Assembly: GCA_013152655.1 (NCBI GenBank)
Contig: JAADFW010000237.1
Span: 1 to 47,722, forward strand
From: Chlorobiota bacterium
GTDB lineage: Bacteria > Bacteroidota > Bacteroidia > Bacteroidales > B39-G9
Direction: 5' to 3'
Length of the DNA stretch: 47,722 nt
Notes under the pieces: model-generated
Databases searched by the model: none
Seen by the model: only the letters and a program-made list of their open reading frames with translations
What the model was told of the DNA's origin: nothing
Program-made: the position numbers and the translations under genes
Shown here: positions 35,175 through 43,167 of the stretch, piece after piece
How positions within the stretch are numbered: position 1 is the first letter of the stretch
How the letters are laid out: every line of letters begins with the position of its first letter

Positions 35175-35417
35175 ATGTTTTTAGAAATAATAACCGTTGA
35201 AAAAAAGCTGTTTTCCGGTGATGTTAAATTAGTTAAACTCCCTGGCAGCAAAGGGTCGTTTGAGATATTAAAAAATCATGCAGCCATAATTTCCACCTTG
35301 GATAAGGGGAAAATAAAGGTAGTTAAAACAGACGGAGAACAAGAGTTTTATGATATTGCCAGTGGTGTTATTGAGGCGACTAACAATAATATTGTAGTGT
35401 TAGCAGAGATGGTATAA
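35175..35417 (+). CDS. atpC: ATP synthase F1 subunit epsilon, short form
   Basis: An 80-residue epsilon subunit. I take the ATG at 35175 (MFLEIITVEKKLFSGDV) over an in-frame TTG at 35142, since the family starts with this strand. It holds only the N-terminal beta-sandwich domain, with the conserved KLPGSKGSFEILKNHAAIISTLDKG region (cited in part). The C-terminal two-helix domain of typical 130-140-residue epsilon subunits, which inhibits ATP hydrolysis by inserting into the rotor, is absent. The gene ends cleanly, so this is the natural short type known from Bacteroidota rather than a truncation. Confidence 0.93.
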   Translation: MFLEIITVEKKLFSGDVKLVKLPGSKGSFEILKNHAAIISTLDKGKIKVVKTDGEQEFYDIASGVIEATNNNIVVLAEMV

Positions 35418-35461
35418 TTCTTGCAAATAATTGCTTTATTCTTAATAAAAAATAAAAAGCT

Positions 35462-36208
35462 ATGAAAATTTATCGAATTTTACTTCCGTTATTATTTTTC
35501 GCCTTCCTTACAAATAACATTATCGGTCAGGAAACAATTACTTTTAAGGCTAAAGATGGTTTAACCGTAACTGCCGACTTATATATGAATAATCCGGATT
35601 TCAGGTATGCCGTTTTATTTCATCAGGCAGGTTATAGCCGGGGAGAATATAAAGAAACACAAAATATTTTTTCAAAAATAGGATATAATTGTCTGGCTGT
35701 TGATTTAAGATCTGGCAAAGAAGTAAATTTTGTACAAAACGAAACGGCAATGCTTGCAGAAGAAAAAGGATTGCCTACAACATACCTTGACGCTGAACCT
35801 GATATGATTGCAGCTATTGATTATGCTTATGAAAAAAGTCAAAAACCGGTTATAATAGTTGGTAGTTCATATTCTGCTTCTCTGGTACTAAAAGTTGCTA
35901 AAAATAATCCTAAAGTGTTAGCAGTTGTTTCATTTAGCCCGGGAGAATATTTTGGGTCTGATTTTTCAGTTAAAAATTATTTATCCGGATTTGACAAACC
36001 CGTTTTTATTACTGCCACTCAAAGAGAGTTTCCAAGTGTTTTAGATATGGTTAGCAATATTCCTTCTGATAAAAAAACATTATTCAAACCCGGTAAAGAT
36101 AAAAAAGGAATTCATGGTTCCAGAATTTTATGGAATACCAGCGACAGTTATAAAGATGTACGATTTGACTTACTTCGTTTTCTTACAAAATATAAAAATG
36201 TTGAATAA
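35462..36208 (+). CDS. Secreted alpha/beta hydrolase
   Basis: A 248-residue alpha/beta-hydrolase-fold protein with an N-terminal signal peptide (to about residue 22, NNIIGQ). The oxyanion region is VLFHQAGYSRGEY, the nucleophile elbow is VGSSYSAS with Ser136 in G-x-S-x-S form, and a C-terminal His is present in KKGIHGSRIL (about residue 218). It looks like the dienelactone hydrolase/esterase group and should act in the periplasm on an ester or short peptide-like substrate; no more specific call is possible. It lies 44 bases after atpC on the same strand and could be read through from the atpD promoter, but no functional link is evident. Confidence 0.82.
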   Translation: MKIYRILLPLLFFAFLTNNIIGQETITFKAKDGLTVTADLYMNNPDFRYAVLFHQAGYSRGEYKETQNIFSKIGYNCLAVDLRSGKEVNFVQNETAMLAEEKGLPTTYLDAEPDMIAAIDYAYEKSQKPVIIVGSSYSASLVLKVAKNNPKVLAVVSFSPGEYFGSDFSVKNYLSGFDKPVFITATQREFPSVLDMVSNIPSDKKTLFKPGKDKKGIHGSRILWNTSDSYKDVRFDLLRFLTKYKNVE

Positions 36209-36272
36209 TTTAATTTATTCATATTAAACTATTATATTAGCTTAAATCAATAAAAGGTTTAGGCTTTTTTTT

Positions 36273-37274
36273 ATGAATAGCAATTCCGTTAAATTTCTCT
36301 TTATTCGCTTTAGCTCTATTGGTGATATAATTCTTACCACCCCCCTGCTTAGGGCTTTAAAAACTCAAATTCCGAATTCTAATATTCAATATTTATTAAA
36401 AAAAGAATATTATAATATAATTGAAAACAACCCTTACATTGATAAAATACATTTAATGGATAATGATTTATCCTCATTAATTCCAGCCTTAAAAATTGAG
36501 TCGTTTGATTATATTATTGATTTACACAGGAATGTAAGGAGCTTAAGGGTAAAAAGAACGTTAAAAAGATTTTCGATTAGTTTTAAAAAACTGAATTTTA
36601 AGAAATGGTTATATGTAAATTTTAAACTTAATTATTTACCCGATATTCACATTGTAGATCGCTATTTTGAAACACTTTCATCATTTGATGTTAAAAAGGA
36701 TTTTCAGGGTTTAAATTATTTCCTGAAAACAGATGAATTTAATATGATTACTAAAAAATTCAATTTTTTTAATAATGAATATATCGCTTTTGTAATAGGC
36801 GCAAAACATGCCACCAAGAGATTGCCGGAAAATAAAATAATTGAGATTTGTGATAAAATTGAGATTCCTGTTGTTTTATTGGGCGATGGGAATGATTTTA
36901 ATACGGGAGAAAAAATTTGTTCTGAAACAAAAGGAACTGTTTTTAACGCATGTGGTAAATTAAGCTTAAATCAGTCTGTTTCTGCTATAAAGCACTCAAA
37001 GCTAATTATAACACACGATACCGGATTAATGCATATTTCAGCAGCCTTACATAAAAACATCATATCGGTTTGGGGAAATACAGTTCCTACTTTTGGAATG
37101 TATCCTTATATGCCGGGAAAAAAGAAACTGTATGCAATTGTTGAGGTAAAAAATTTAAAATGCAGGCCTTGTTCTAAAATAGGGTTCACTAAATGCCCGA
37201 AAAAGCATTTTAAATGTATGAATGAGATTGATGTTAGTGAAATTTTGAATTATGTTAAAGAATTTAGCAAATAA
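36273..37274 (+). CDS. Glycosyltransferase family 9 (heptosyltransferase-like)
   Basis: A 333-residue GT-B glycosyltransferase of the ADP-heptose:LPS heptosyltransferase family. Typical blocks are FLFIRFSSIGDIILTTPLLRAL at the N-terminus (cited in part), VVLLGDGNDF (donor-binding domain), and the C-terminal LIITHDTGLMHISAALHKN with WGNTVPTFGMYPY. It adds a heptose or similar sugar to the lipid A-core on the cytoplasmic face of the inner membrane. The Cys-rich stretch KCRPCSKIGFTKCPKKHFKCM near the end (cited in part) also occurs in family members. Single gene between the hydrolase and the U32 gene. Confidence 0.9.
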   Translation: MNSNSVKFLFIRFSSIGDIILTTPLLRALKTQIPNSNIQYLLKKEYYNIIENNPYIDKIHLMDNDLSSLIPALKIESFDYIIDLHRNVRSLRVKRTLKRFSISFKKLNFKKWLYVNFKLNYLPDIHIVDRYFETLSSFDVKKDFQGLNYFLKTDEFNMITKKFNFFNNEYIAFVIGAKHATKRLPENKIIEICDKIEIPVVLLGDGNDFNTGEKICSETKGTVFNACGKLSLNQSVSAIKHSKLIITHDTGLMHISAALHKNIISVWGNTVPTFGMYPYMPGKKKLYAIVEVKNLKCRPCSKIGFTKCPKKHFKCMNEIDVSEILNYVKEFSK

Positions 37275-37408
37275 TTCTTATTTGAAATTGTTACAGCAAC
37301 CCTTGTGAAACTAATAACCTGAGTTTTATATAAATCAAAGATTTATTGATTCTCTGCCTAATTAACTTTAGTTTAACCCAAATAACATTTAATAAGTTAA
37401 TTTTCTTG

Positions 37409-37416
37409 TATTTTTG
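37409..37416 (+). promoter_or_regulatory. -7 promoter element before the U32 gene
   Basis: TATTTTTG is a full TAnnTTTG match, 44 bases before the ATG at 37461, in a 186-base gap. A TTTG at the usual spacing is not present. Confidence 0.45.
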
Positions 37417-37460
37417 TAATCCGATTTGTAAACCTTTTGAGTAAAAACATGAATAATTAA

Positions 37461-38717
37461 ATGAAAAGGAGTGATATTGAAATTATGGCACCGGTAGGTT
37501 CTTATGAATCATTAATGGCAGCCATTCAGGGAGGGGCAAATTCTGTTTATTTTGGAATTGAGCAATTAAATATGCGTGCTAAATCATCTAATAATTTTAC
37601 CATAGATGATTTGAAAAACATTGTTAGTATTTGTAATGAGCACCAAATAAAAAGCTACTTAACAGTAAATACTATTATTTACGACCATGATATATCTTTA
37701 ATGCATTCAATAGTTGATGTTGCCAAAAAAAGTGGAATTACTGCTATAATTGCTTCAGACCAAGCTGTTTTGAATTATGCTTTTTCGCAACAAGTAGAAG
37801 TTCATATTTCAACACAAATGAATGTTAGCAATATTGAAACGTTAAAATTTTATGCACATTTTGCCGATGTGGTTGTGCTGGCCAGAGAATTAACGTTAAA
37901 ACAAGTTGCGAAAATAGCGGAATCTATTAAAAAAGATAAAATAAAAGGGCCGGGTGGAAAATTAGTTAGAATAGAATTATTTGTTCATGGTGCGTTGTGT
38001 ATGGCTATTTCAGGAAAGTGCTATTTAAGTTTGCATGAAATGAATTCATCGGCTAACAGGGGAGCATGCTTGCAGACTTGCCGGAAATCATATATTGTTA
38101 CCGAAAAAGAAACAGGGAATGAATTGGAAATAGATAATGAATATATTATGTCGCCCAAGGATTTATCTACCATTGATTTTTTAGATAAAATAATTGATGC
38201 CGGAGTAACTGTTTTAAAAATTGAAGGCCGTGCAAGGCCGCCTGAATATGTACATACTGTTTCGTTGTGTTACAATGATGCTGTAAATGCAGTTTTGGAA
38301 AATACCTATACGAAGGAAAAGATAGAAAAATGGAAACAGCAATTATCTGCTGTTTTTAACCGTGGTTTTTGGGATGGTTATTATCTGGGGCGCAGGTTGG
38401 GCGAATGGAGCAAGCAGTATGGCTCACAAGCTACAAAAAGAAAAGTTTATATAGGAAAAGGAATAAATTATTTTAGCAATATAAAAGTTGCAGAATTTAA
38501 GGCTGAATCAGAAAGTATAAGTGTTGGTGATGAAATTCTTATAACCGGGCCAACAACGGGTGTAATACAGGCTCAGGTAAATGAAATAAGGGTGAATTTA
38601 AAAAAAGTGAACAAAGCAGAAAAAGGCGTGAATTTTTCAATTCCTGTTGAGCAAATAGTGAGGCGTTCAGATAAGCTTTATAAAATAATTAATGTTAAAG
38701 ATGCAGTTGTTCAGTAA
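37461..38717 (+). CDS. trhP: U32 family protein, tRNA uridine hydroxylation protein TrhP-like
   Basis: A 418-residue member of the collagenase-like U32 family. The N-terminal TIM-barrel part starts with EIMAPVGSYESLMAAIQGGA, the U32 core has ELFVHGALCMAISGKCYLS, and the Cys-containing RGACLQTCRKSY block is the family signature, with further Cys at GKCYLS. The C-terminal beta-barrel domain (about 330-418) resembles that of TrhP (YegQ), which with iron-sulphur and prephenate-dependent chemistry hydroxylates U34 of tRNAs. It is a modification enzyme rather than a protease by current family knowledge. A ferredoxin gene starts 35 bases after it and is probably its electron donor. Confidence 0.85.
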   Translation: MKRSDIEIMAPVGSYESLMAAIQGGANSVYFGIEQLNMRAKSSNNFTIDDLKNIVSICNEHQIKSYLTVNTIIYDHDISLMHSIVDVAKKSGITAIIASDQAVLNYAFSQQVEVHISTQMNVSNIETLKFYAHFADVVVLARELTLKQVAKIAESIKKDKIKGPGGKLVRIELFVHGALCMAISGKCYLSLHEMNSSANRGACLQTCRKSYIVTEKETGNELEIDNEYIMSPKDLSTIDFLDKIIDAGVTVLKIEGRARPPEYVHTVSLCYNDAVNAVLENTYTKEKIEKWKQQLSAVFNRGFWDGYYLGRRLGEWSKQYGSQATKRKVYIGKGINYFSNIKVAEFKAESESISVGDEILITGPTTGVIQAQVNEIRVNLKKVNKAEKGVNFSIPVEQIVRRSDKLYKIINVKDAVVQ

Positions 38718-38752
38718 ACTGAAAAATTCGCAAAGGAGAATTTAATATATAT

Positions 38753-38989
38753 ATGGTAAGAATAGCGTTTCAGCGAAATAAATGTATTGGTTGTGGCTCT
38801 TGTAATGAAGTTGCCCCTTCAAGATGGGTAATGAACGAAAAGGACGGAAAGTCAATTCTGTTAGAAAGTAAGCCGAGCAAATCATTTTTTCACCTAACAG
38901 TTGGTGATGAAGAATTTAACGAAAATATTGAAGCTGCTGAGCTTTGCCCTGTAAATATTATCAGGGTTGAGAAAGTAAAATCCGTTTAA
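38753..38989 (+). CDS. Ferredoxin (single iron-sulphur cluster)
   Basis: A 78-residue ferredoxin with Cys11, Cys14 and Cys17 in KCIGCGSC and Cys65 in ELCPVNII, giving one [4Fe-4S] cluster (C-x2-C-x2-C...CP). The region between is longer than in a bacterial two-cluster ferredoxin, as in monocluster types. It follows the TrhP-like gene by 35 bases. Its TAA stop overlaps by 4 bases with the stop of the convergent histidine kinase gene, without a terminator between. Confidence 0.9.
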   Translation: MVRIAFQRNKCIGCGSCNEVAPSRWVMNEKDGKSILLESKPSKSFFHLTVGDEEFNENIEAAELCPVNIIRVEKVKSV

Positions 38990-40269
38990 TTATTGTTGAA
39001 ATGTAGTTCCATTTTTAATCGTGGCAAAGTAAAATAAAAATCAGACCCTTTGCCATACTCTGATTCAACCCAAATTTTACCATCCATTAAATTTACCAGT
39101 TCTTTTGACAGAGATAAGCCAATTCCGGTACCGCTATATAAGTTTTCCAAATCGTTTTTATCGTTAATCCGGCTAAAACGATTAAATATTTTACTTTCAT
39201 CTTCTTTTTTAATGCCTATTCCTGTATCTTTTACAAAAAACAGTAAGTCATTATTTTTTTCATAACAACCAAAACTAATTTCTCCTTCCCGGGTAAATTT
39301 TATTGCATTATTAATCAGGTTTCTTAAAATTTGCTCAAGTCGCTTACAGTCGGTATAAATTGTTAGATTTTCAGAACTTAAATTAGATTTTAATGAAATA
39401 GGTTTTCCTAAATTTTCAATTTCATGCTTAAACTCTTCTTTTAACCGGCTAAACAATTCACTAATGTTACATTCCTTAACGTGTAGCGAGAGTTGGTTTG
39501 ATTCTATTCTTGACGTATCTAAAATATCGTCAACCAATGAGGACAGATACTGGGTATTTATAGAAATTATTTCAGCAAATCGTTTCTTTTTTTCTAACGG
39601 TAAATTATCGTTTACTATTAATGAAGAAAACCCGGCAATAGAGTTTAACGGAGTACGAATTTCATGTGTCATGTTTGCAAGAAAGGCCGATTTTAAGTCG
39701 TCAGCACGCCTTGCTTTTAAATATTGAGTTGTATAGTTTTTTTTGGCAGCCAGGGTGTATATAATAATTATTGCAATACTAATAATCAACCCAACATAAA
39801 TATCAACTTTTCTGGAAAAAGCAGACGGATATGACATTACGGAATCGGGGAAATATATTTCAAAAAGAAATAAGGCAGTTATATTTACAATTATCAGAAC
39901 TGAGAAAAAAAGTATCTTTTTTTTATCCCAAACAAAAATGATAAAAGCACAATAAACCAGAAAAAGAAAATTAGACGGCCCGTTTGAAAAATAATTTAAA
40001 TACCACACAATATTTAAAAAAAGCAACGAAATAAGTGATACTACCCATTTCAACAGTATCTCCTTATCAGTTATTCTTGCCAAAAAATAAAACAGGGTAT
40101 ATACAATTAGTCCACTTATTGATGCAAAATTTATGATTGCATTAAGTCCGATATAAATATTAACAAATGTGGCAATTAAGGCAGTAAATGAAACAATTAA
40201 ACTGGAAACTATGATAATTTTTCTTTCAAAACTATAATTCTCCTCCCCTACAAAAAAACTCAAACTCAT
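38986..40269 (-). CDS. Membrane histidine kinase
   Basis: A 427-residue sensor kinase. Six hydrophobic segments lie in residues 1-170, without a large periplasmic domain, so it may sense the membrane or an intramembrane signal. The HisKA domain has the phosphorylated His202 in NMTHEIRTPLNSIAGFS, and the HATPase domain has the N-box LRNLINNAIKFT, G1 DTGIGI, F-box FNRFSR and G2 GTGIGLSLSKEL. All catalytic boxes are intact. No response regulator gene is adjacent, so it is an orphan kinase here. It is transcribed alone and ends within the ferredoxin stop codon. Confidence 0.9.
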   Translation of the reverse strand: MSLSFFVGEENYSFERKIIIVSSLIVSFTALIATFVNIYIGLNAIINFASISGLIVYTLFYFLARITDKEILLKWVVSLISLLFLNIVWYLNYFSNGPSNFLFLVYCAFIIFVWDKKKILFFSVLIIVNITALFLFEIYFPDSVMSYPSAFSRKVDIYVGLIISIAIIIIYTLAAKKNYTTQYLKARRADDLKSAFLANMTHEIRTPLNSIAGFSSLIVNDNLPLEKKKRFAEIISINTQYLSSLVDDILDTSRIESNQLSLHVKECNISELFSRLKEEFKHEIENLGKPISLKSNLSSENLTIYTDCKRLEQILRNLINNAIKFTREGEISFGCYEKNNDLLFFVKDTGIGIKKEDESKIFNRFSRINDKNDLENLYSGTGIGLSLSKELVNLMDGKIWVESEYGKGSDFYFTLPRLKMELHFNNN

Positions 40270-40385
40270 ATGTATAAAAACTATTCAAATATCATTTATT
40301 TCTTTTTATACTTAATTTTTCAAAAAAGGTTTGGGAAAAATTCTGTTTTTTTACCTTGAGTTTTTGTTTAGAGCAATCTGCTTTT

Positions 40386-41057
40386 TTACAATTTAGAAAG
40401 TACCATTTTTATTTCTTTTGCCCAGAGTTCATAACCTTTAGAATTCATGTGCAATTCGTCTTCCAAAAAAATATCTTTTTTCACTTCTCTGTTTTCATCT
40501 AACATGATATCCCAAATATTAATAAATTCTACTTGTGCGTTATTGTTACAATAATTAGAGTAGAGCTGGTTTAATTTTATATAGTTATTTTTTAAATTCC
40601 ATCTGAGGATGCTTGGCTTAGCTGAAATAATATAAATTTGAATAGCGGGATATTTAGTTATTATCTTTTGAACTAAAGAATCAGTAGTTTCAATAATACT
40701 TTGAGGTTTTTTTCCACTGGCAATATCATTGTCACCTTCATAAATAAAGATTTTATATGGTGAATAATTGAAAATTAATTCATCAACAAAATAGAGCAAA
40801 TCACTCATTTCAGAACCACCAAAACCGGTATTTATTATTTTAAACTGAGGAAAATAATCCTGTATGTTAGTCCACTTTCTAATACTGGAACTTCCGGTAA
40901 ATAAGATAACTGAATCGTTAGCTGAACAATGATGGTTTGTTGCTACTATTTGAGCAACTTCTTCCTTAAACCGTAACGGACTTTGTGCATTTATTGTATA
41001 AATAAAGAAGTTAGTAAAAGAAATTGTCAGTAACAGTGACAGCACTATTTTTTTCAT
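40386..41057 (-). CDS. Secreted SGNH/GDSL-type hydrolase
   Basis: A 223-residue esterase-fold protein with a signal peptide (residues 1-24, ending TINAQ). The SGNH blocks are visible: nucleophile serine in LFTGSSSIRKW (block I), Gly in NTGFGGSEM (block II), Asn in YEGDNDIA (block III), and the catalytic Asp and His in EDELHMNSKGY (block V). It is a full-length family member acting outside the inner membrane on an ester-linked substrate, for example acylated polysaccharide or lipid. Minus-strand gene, standing apart between the histidine kinase and a toxin-antitoxin locus. Confidence 0.88.
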   Translation of the reverse strand: MKKIVLSLLLTISFTNFFIYTINAQSPLRFKEEVAQIVATNHHCSANDSVILFTGSSSIRKWTNIQDYFPQFKIINTGFGGSEMSDLLYFVDELIFNYSPYKIFIYEGDNDIASGKKPQSIIETTDSLVQKIITKYPAIQIYIISAKPSILRWNLKNNYIKLNQLYSNYCNNNAQVEFINIWDIMLDENREVKKDIFLEDELHMNSKGYELWAKEIKMVLSKL

Positions 41058-41228
41058 CTGTTTATTTTTAAATTTTCAATACATATGCCTGCTTTCTTGG
41101 TCAATGATTGACTTATAATAGTTATTAATGGCACTAAATTCTAATTGCGGTATTTTTTGTACATCTTTCTCATTTTACTAATTTGCTCAAACAAATTTTA
41201 TTAAATTTAGCGTGTGTTGCCAGTAAGT

Positions 41229-41543
41229 TTATGCAATTTCGAGATGCGAATTTGTATTGAAGTCAATACTCATTTTAACTGATGCTTTCAATGCTGAAAA
41301 CACCTTCATAATAGTTGAAAACCTGACATCTTTTGTATTGTTTTCAATTTTAGATATCTGTGCTTTTTGAACACCAACTAATTTTCCTAATTCCTCTTGT
41401 GTCAAATTCTTTTCTTTTCTTGCTTTTCTAATCATTTCTCCAAGAATATCAGCTTTTAATTCAAATTCAAATTGATTTCTTTCATTTGAGCCTTTTTCTC
41501 CGATATACTTGTCTGTTAAGTCTTCTAATGAATAAGTTTTCAT
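41229..41543 (-). CDS. higA: HigA-type antitoxin (XRE helix-turn-helix)
   Basis: A 104-residue protein with an HTH_XRE domain at about residues 33-90: LTQEELGKLVGVQKAQISKIENN is the helix-turn-helix, and the N-terminal helix (about 10-32) may contact the toxin. It lies 2 bases after the end of the toxin reading frame on the same strand, in the toxin-first order of HigBA loci. HigA proteins bind and neutralise HigB and repress the promoter. It is intact, although the toxin is interrupted, so it may now act only as a DNA-binding regulator or protect against related toxins (inference). Confidence 0.88.
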   Translation of the reverse strand: MKTYSLEDLTDKYIGEKGSNERNQFEFELKADILGEMIRKARKEKNLTQEELGKLVGVQKAQISKIENNTKDVRFSTIMKVFSALKASVKMSIDFNTNSHLEIA

Positions 41544-41545
41544 GT

Positions 41546-41890
41546 CTATTTCCTTCCTAATTTTTGTTCAAAATATTTTTTTCTTATTTTCTCAGCCTTT
41601 TCAATCTCTGTTTTAGGTGTCCTTTTTGTTTTTTTTATAAATCCATTCGTTGCAATTACTAATGTTTCTTTATTATCAGTTTTATCCCAAAATGCAAGTA
41701 ATCTAATTTGTTTATTTAAAAACTTAGTTCTAAACTCCCATATATTTTCAGATTACTTTTTAAATAATTCAGGGTCATTTACTTCTCTTGATTTCCAAAG
41801 GTTAAAAAGAACCTTTTTACGAGACTTATCATCAAGCTTATCTAAAAACTCTTTTGCATATTCTAAAATTTTTATTCCATATTTAACCAT
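41546..41890 (-). pseudogene. higB: HigB/RelE-type toxin interrupted by a stop codon
   Basis: On the minus strand ATG at 41890 opens a frame of 114 codons that matches the RelE/HigB (phage Gp49-like) family from end to end: it begins MVKYGIKILEYAKEFLDKL, and later has NIWEFRTKFLNKQIRLLAFW and GFIKKTKRTPKTEIEKAEKI. Codon 46, at 41753-41755, is TAA; everything before and after is in the same frame and of family type, so a single base change to a stop is the simplest explanation. The residue at this place is often Leu in the family, and TTA to TAA would explain it. The toxin should be inactive as a full protein, leaving only a 45-residue fragment. No second start restores the N-terminal part. 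Confidence 0.85.
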
Positions 41891-42054
41891 TATTATTTTA
41901 TAATTTTCTACAAATATACGACAATGTTTCCCAAAGGGGAAATATTATTTAATTTTAACCCGGAAAACACATGAATTTTCTACGATTAAATAATACCAAC
42001 AAATTTGAGCATGCCTAAACCGTCATTAATAACCTTGCGGTTTAAACAGTACTA

Positions 42055-43014
42055 TTATTTTCTAAACCAATTAAACAACCGTTTAAATAAGTTTGGTCCC
42101 GGAGTAGTTAAAAATTGATATAAAACATCCGAAAACTCAGGTGTCCTTAAATACCCAAATGATTTATGAGGATTTTTTTTGCCTTTCATTACATAATTAT
42201 TTGTCACTAAAAAATCTTCCGGAATTACACCTTGTTCATTGGCCTCAAATTCATCAGCCAAATCATAATTTAAGGCTACTTTATCTTCCAGGTCGGCAAA
42301 ATTGTACCAGTGATTACTAATACCCGGAGGCGTTTTTAATACCGGTATTTTAACATTGTTTTGTTTTAGCTCAGCTGCAATTTTACTTTTTACCACCGGA
42401 AAACCCAAAGGCGACCCAATTGTAACAAACGTATTTATTTTAATTTCAGGACAAAGTAAAGTAAGAACGTCGTAAGCAATTATAGTACCCATCGAGTGTG
42501 AAATAAGAAATATTTCATCATTTTTATGCTTATATAGCAAATCAGCAAGGCGCTTCCGAATTAAATTTTTCGCCGTATTTTGTTGATTGTTATAAGTAAT
42601 ATTTCTGTCTGAATAATAAATTTCAAGGTCTTGAAAATAGTTGTGAATAATTGCATCGGTTATAAAAGAAAAATTCAAGGTGTAGTCATCATTCAGAAAT
42701 ACTCTGCCTAATTCCTTTTTTAAGAAATCGTGTAGTTTTTTTTCTTTTTCACCAATGGGTTTGGAAATAAAATCTGGTGAAACCGTTGTATAAATTTCAT
42801 CTAAGAAAAGAGGGCTTTCTTTGTCGGCAATGGAAATATCCAATGGTTTTTCATGAACAATATCAGCCCAATAAACTAATTTGAAATTTATTTTTGGTGA
42901 TTGTTTGCCTGTTGCTTTCAGTCCTTCCAAAATTGATAGTTTCCACCAACTTTCAAGCATTTTTTTTGGTGGCTTATTTCCCAGTCCGTGAATCCCGATA
43001 ATTATTTTGCCCAT
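42055..43014 (-). CDS. Lipase-like serine hydrolase
   Basis: A 319-residue alpha/beta-hydrolase-fold protein without a signal peptide. The oxyanion motif is IIIGIHGLGN (His9-Gly10), the nucleophile elbow is LISHSMGTIIAYD with Ser174 (G replaced by S in the first position of GxSxG), and a His in NPHKSFGYL near the C-terminus could complete the triad with an Asp around DLEDKVAL. The organisation resembles PGAP1/lipase-like intracellular hydrolases. Substrate unknown. Transcribed on the minus strand downstream of the PorP-like gene, 153 bases from it. Confidence 0.75.
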   Translation of the reverse strand: MGKIIIGIHGLGNKPPKKMLESWWKLSILEGLKATGKQSPKINFKLVYWADIVHEKPLDISIADKESPLFLDEIYTTVSPDFISKPIGEKEKKLHDFLKKELGRVFLNDDYTLNFSFITDAIIHNYFQDLEIYYSDRNITYNNQQNTAKNLIRKRLADLLYKHKNDEIFLISHSMGTIIAYDVLTLLCPEIKINTFVTIGSPLGFPVVKSKIAAELKQNNVKIPVLKTPPGISNHWYNFADLEDKVALNYDLADEFEANEQGVIPEDFLVTNNYVMKGKKNPHKSFGYLRTPEFSDVLYQFLTTPGPNLFKRLFNWFRK

Positions 43015-43132
43015 TTTGAATTATATTATTACCTAATAACCGCAAGCAATTTTATAATGTGTTCTGTTTTAGGCAATCAAGCCTGACTAAAATAAGTGAA
43101 TGTAAATTTGACTTATCAATTATTAATCAACA

Positions 43133-43148
43133 AAGGCCTTCAGGCCTT
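43133..43148 (-). terminator. Small GC-rich hairpin after the PorP/SprF gene
   Basis: AAGGCC (43133-43138) pairs with GGCCTT (43143-43148) across a four-base loop, 20 bases after the stop on the minus strand, with T-containing sequence following (TTTGTTG). The stem is short, so the termination role is tentative. Confidence 0.35.
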
Positions 43149-43167
43149 GCGGATTTAAGGCTATTAT

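Noticed and set aside
41753-41755. Programmed read-through or recoding of the TAA in the higB frame
   Set aside because: There is no visible recoding signal, and toxin genes are not known to depend on stop read-through; a mutation or sequencing error is simpler.
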